From contig CAVGCV010000002.1 of NCBI GenBank assembly GCA_963627995.1, positions 1 through 64,000 on the forward strand: a stretch of DNA of 64,000 nucleotides. The letters are read 5' to 3'. Below are positions 62,335-64,000 of this stretch, one piece after another. The translations under genes and the position numbers were made by a program. Every line of letters begins with the position of its first letter. The stretch's first letter is position 1. Under the pieces are notes generated by a model. It ran no database searches, was not told the DNA's origin, and saw nothing but the letters and a program-made list of their open reading frames with translations. This stretch comes from UBA3839 sp963627995. Its GTDB lineage: Bacteria > Bacteroidota > Bacteroidia > Bacteroidales > Bacteroidaceae.

Positions 62335-63777
62335 TTATTCAAAGCTGCCCATGTGGAGCATGGCCACTTCCTGCTCGGTGAGGAAACGCCAGTCGCCGCG
62401 CTTCAGCCCTTTCTTGGTCAGGCCGGCGAACATCACGCGGTCGAGCTTGTGTACGCGGTAGCCGAGCGACTCGAAGATGCGGCGCACGATGCGGTTCTTG
62501 CCCGAGTGGATTTCGATGCCTACTTGTTTCTTGTCTGTGTCGGAGGCGTAGCTGATGGCATCGGCGTGCACCTCGCCGTCCTCGAGCGTGATGCCGTCGG
62601 TGATTTGCTTCATGTCGGCAGCGGTCACGTTCTTGTCGAGGAACACGTGGTAAATCTTCTTCTTCAAGAACTTGGGGTGTGTCAGCTTCGAAGCCATGTC
62701 GCCGTCGTTGGTGAAAAGCAGCACGCCCATGGTGTTGCGGTCGAGGCGGCCGACGGGATAGATGCGCTCGCGGCAGCAGTTCTTCACAAGTTCCATGACG
62801 GTCTTGCGCTGCTGCGGGTCGTCGCTGGTGGTCACGTAGTCTTTCGGCTTGTTGAGCAGCACGTACACCTTCTTCTCAAGCGACACGAGCTGGTCGTGGA
62901 AGTGCACCGTGTCGGTGCGCTGCACCTTGGTGCCGAGTTCGGTCACCACCTCGTTGTTCACGCGGACGACGCCCGTCTGGATAAACTGGTCGGCCTCGCG
63001 ACGCGAGCAGACGCCGGCGTTGGCCAAGAACTTGTTCAGGCGGATGGGCGCGTCGGGATCTTCGATGTACTCCTTGTATTCGATGCGCTTCTTCATCGAG
63101 TACTTGGCGTTGGGGTCGTAGCCGGGACGCTGTTGCCTCGGGCGTTGCCCATAGCCGCCTTGCCGCTGCTGTCCGTAGCCGCCACGCTGCGGGCCATAGC
63201 TGCCGCCGCCACGTTGCGGCTGGCCATATCGTCCGCGCTGTTGTCCGTAGCCTCCGCCTCCTTGGCGTTGTTGCCCATAACCGCCACGTTGCGGCCCGTA
63301 GCCTTCGCGCGGAGCGTATCCCTCGCCTCGCTGCGGGCCATAGCTGCCGCCCTCCATGTCGTTGTAGCCGCTGTTGGGACGGAATCCGCGCGAGTAGTTG
63401 CCGTTGTGCTGGCGGGGGTAAGACGGACGGGCGGCATTGTCGTAGCCGAATCCGCCCCGGTTGTTATTGTAGGATGGACGCTGGCCGTATCCCTGGCGCT
63501 GCTGGCCGTCGCCCGGGCGGTTTCCGAATCCTTCGGGGCGGAATCCGCGTTCGTTCTGCTGTCCGTTGCTTCTGTATGCGCGTTCCGAGTTGTTGTTGAA
63601 TCGCGGACGGCGCGGGCGCGCGCTGCCGTCGGCGTTGTAGCGAGGCTGCATTTCTCCGAAACTGCCGCCATCGCGGTTGTACGAACGATAGCCCTCACGG
63701 CCTCCGTTGGTGGTGTTGCTCTCCGGTTGGTTCTCTGGGGCAGAGGGCTTGCTCTGCCATTCTTCGTTTTCGCTCAT
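62335..63777 (-). CDS. rRNA pseudouridine synthase (RluB/RsuA type) with long Gly/Tyr/Gln/Arg-rich N-terminus
   Basis: The protein has 480 aa. The C-terminal 240 residues are a standard RsuA/RluB-family enzyme: S4 domain IRLNKFLANAGVCSRREADQ (about 245-290) and catalytic Asp346 in GRLDRNTMGVLLFTNDGD, with GIEIHSGKNRIVRRIFESLG near the end. Residues 1-225 are low complexity, with repeated GYGQQRGG, YGPQRGG and NNRGG units, an RGG-box-like disordered region that may bind RNA. Such tails are seen in Bacteroidetes homologues but this one is long. It probably modifies 23S rRNA; the target is not deduced. Confidence 0.93.
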   Translation of the reverse strand: MSENEEWQSKPSAPENQPESNTTNGGREGYRSYNRDGGSFGEMQPRYNADGSARPRRPRFNNNSERAYRSNGQQNERGFRPEGFGNRPGDGQQRQGYGQRPSYNNNRGGFGYDNAARPSYPRQHNGNYSRGFRPNSGYNDMEGGSYGPQRGEGYAPREGYGPQRGGYGQQRQGGGGYGQQRGRYGQPQRGGGSYGPQRGGYGQQRQGGYGQRPRQQRPGYDPNAKYSMKKRIEYKEYIEDPDAPIRLNKFLANAGVCSRREADQFIQTGVVRVNNEVVTELGTKVQRTDTVHFHDQLVSLEKKVYVLLNKPKDYVTTSDDPQQRKTVMELVKNCCRERIYPVGRLDRNTMGVLLFTNDGDMASKLTHPKFLKKKIYHVFLDKNVTAADMKQITDGITLEDGEVHADAISYASDTDKKQVGIEIHSGKNRIVRRIFESLGYRVHKLDRVMFAGLTKKGLKRGDWRFLTEQEVAMLHMGSFE

Positions 63778-63862
63778 TGCTTTTCTTTGGTTTTGGTTAA
63801 AAGTAGATATTGGGAATTGTTGCCATCCTCGCGGACAGCCGGTGTGTTTGTCGTTCTGTTCG

Positions 63863-64000
63863 TCAGATGCCTGTGTAGGAGTGTGGCGTGATTCTCCGAA
63901 GTTCCTCTTTCACGCTTTCCGGCACGCTCAGTCCCTCAATGAATTCGTGGATGCTCTCGGCCGTGATGGTCGTGTTCGTGCGTGTCAGTGCCTTGAGGGC
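63863..64000 (-). CDS. purB: Adenylosuccinate lyase, C-terminal end (partial)
   Basis: The last 45 codons of a minus-strand gene run off the right edge: ALKALTRTNTTITAESIHEF then VKEELRRITPHSYTGI and stop. This matches the C-terminus of PurB, the lyase acting twice in purine synthesis. Only the helical C-terminal domain end is visible, so the call rests on similarity remembered from the family. Confidence 0.7.
   Translation of the reverse strand, partial: ALKALTRTNTTITAESIHEFIEGLSVPESVKEELRRITPHSYTGI

Overview
The window looks like chromosome of a GC-rich member of the Bacteroidales, most likely Prevotellaceae. This rests on many promoters of the Bacteroidetes type (TTTG or TTG, about 20 bp, then TAnnTTTG), the gene order tRNA-Thr/Tyr/Thr-tuf-tRNA-Trp-secE-nusG-rplKAJL-rpoBC, an RprX/RprY two-component pair, an EF-G2-type elongation factor, DUF3467, and CAZymes with Sec or lipoprotein signals. 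No genus marker is decisive, so the family-level call is an inference.

Layout. 1-4.5 kb: a secreted GH95 and a secreted GH43 glycosidase in tandem. 4.6-9.3 kb: EF-G2-like GTPase and rprXY. 9.4-17 kb: a GT2 glycosyltransferase, pyruvate formate-lyase with its activase, asnA, and pyrimidine genes pyrK-pyrD. 17.2-20.6 kb: tRNA-Thr(CGT), malate dehydrogenase, CrcB and LeuB. 20.7-25.6 kb (minus strand): a translationally overlapping MATE exporter/DUF3737/PatB-type lyase group, and a secreted protein made of three TonB C-terminal domains that shares a compact divergent promoter with DUF3467. 26.6-41.9 kb (minus strand): a flavodoxin-like protein, then the transcription/translation block rpoC, rpoB, rplL, rplJ, rplA, rplK, nusG, secE, tRNA-Trp, tuf, three tRNAs, hpf, a Xer-type recombinase and rpsU.

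42.0-48.1 kb is an AT-rich accessory island unlike its surroundings. It holds remnants of IS30, IS66-like, IS1634 and ISAon1-type elements, one intact orphan TonB-dependent outer-membrane receptor, and a fold-back IS982 structure flanked by TATAT direct repeats. 48.3-53.1 kb: a GH115 alpha-glucuronidase, a NimA-like flavoprotein, YjbQ and an iron-type alcohol dehydrogenase. 53.3-64 kb: OmpA-family porin, a GNAT-like protein, parE-coaD-S41 protease-ybeY, asnS, a pseudouridine synthase with a long Gly/Tyr/Gln/Arg-rich N-terminus, and the 3' end of purB.

Gene-poor gaps carry dispersed repeats. One is an array of three CCAAGTACTTGG palindromes at an exact 22-bp period (three loci). A second is a cluster of CTCTGCGGA hairpin arms (two loci plus a half copy joined to the first type). 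These arrays, the fold-back IS982, and the EF-G2 that lacks the catalytic histidine are the most interesting items.
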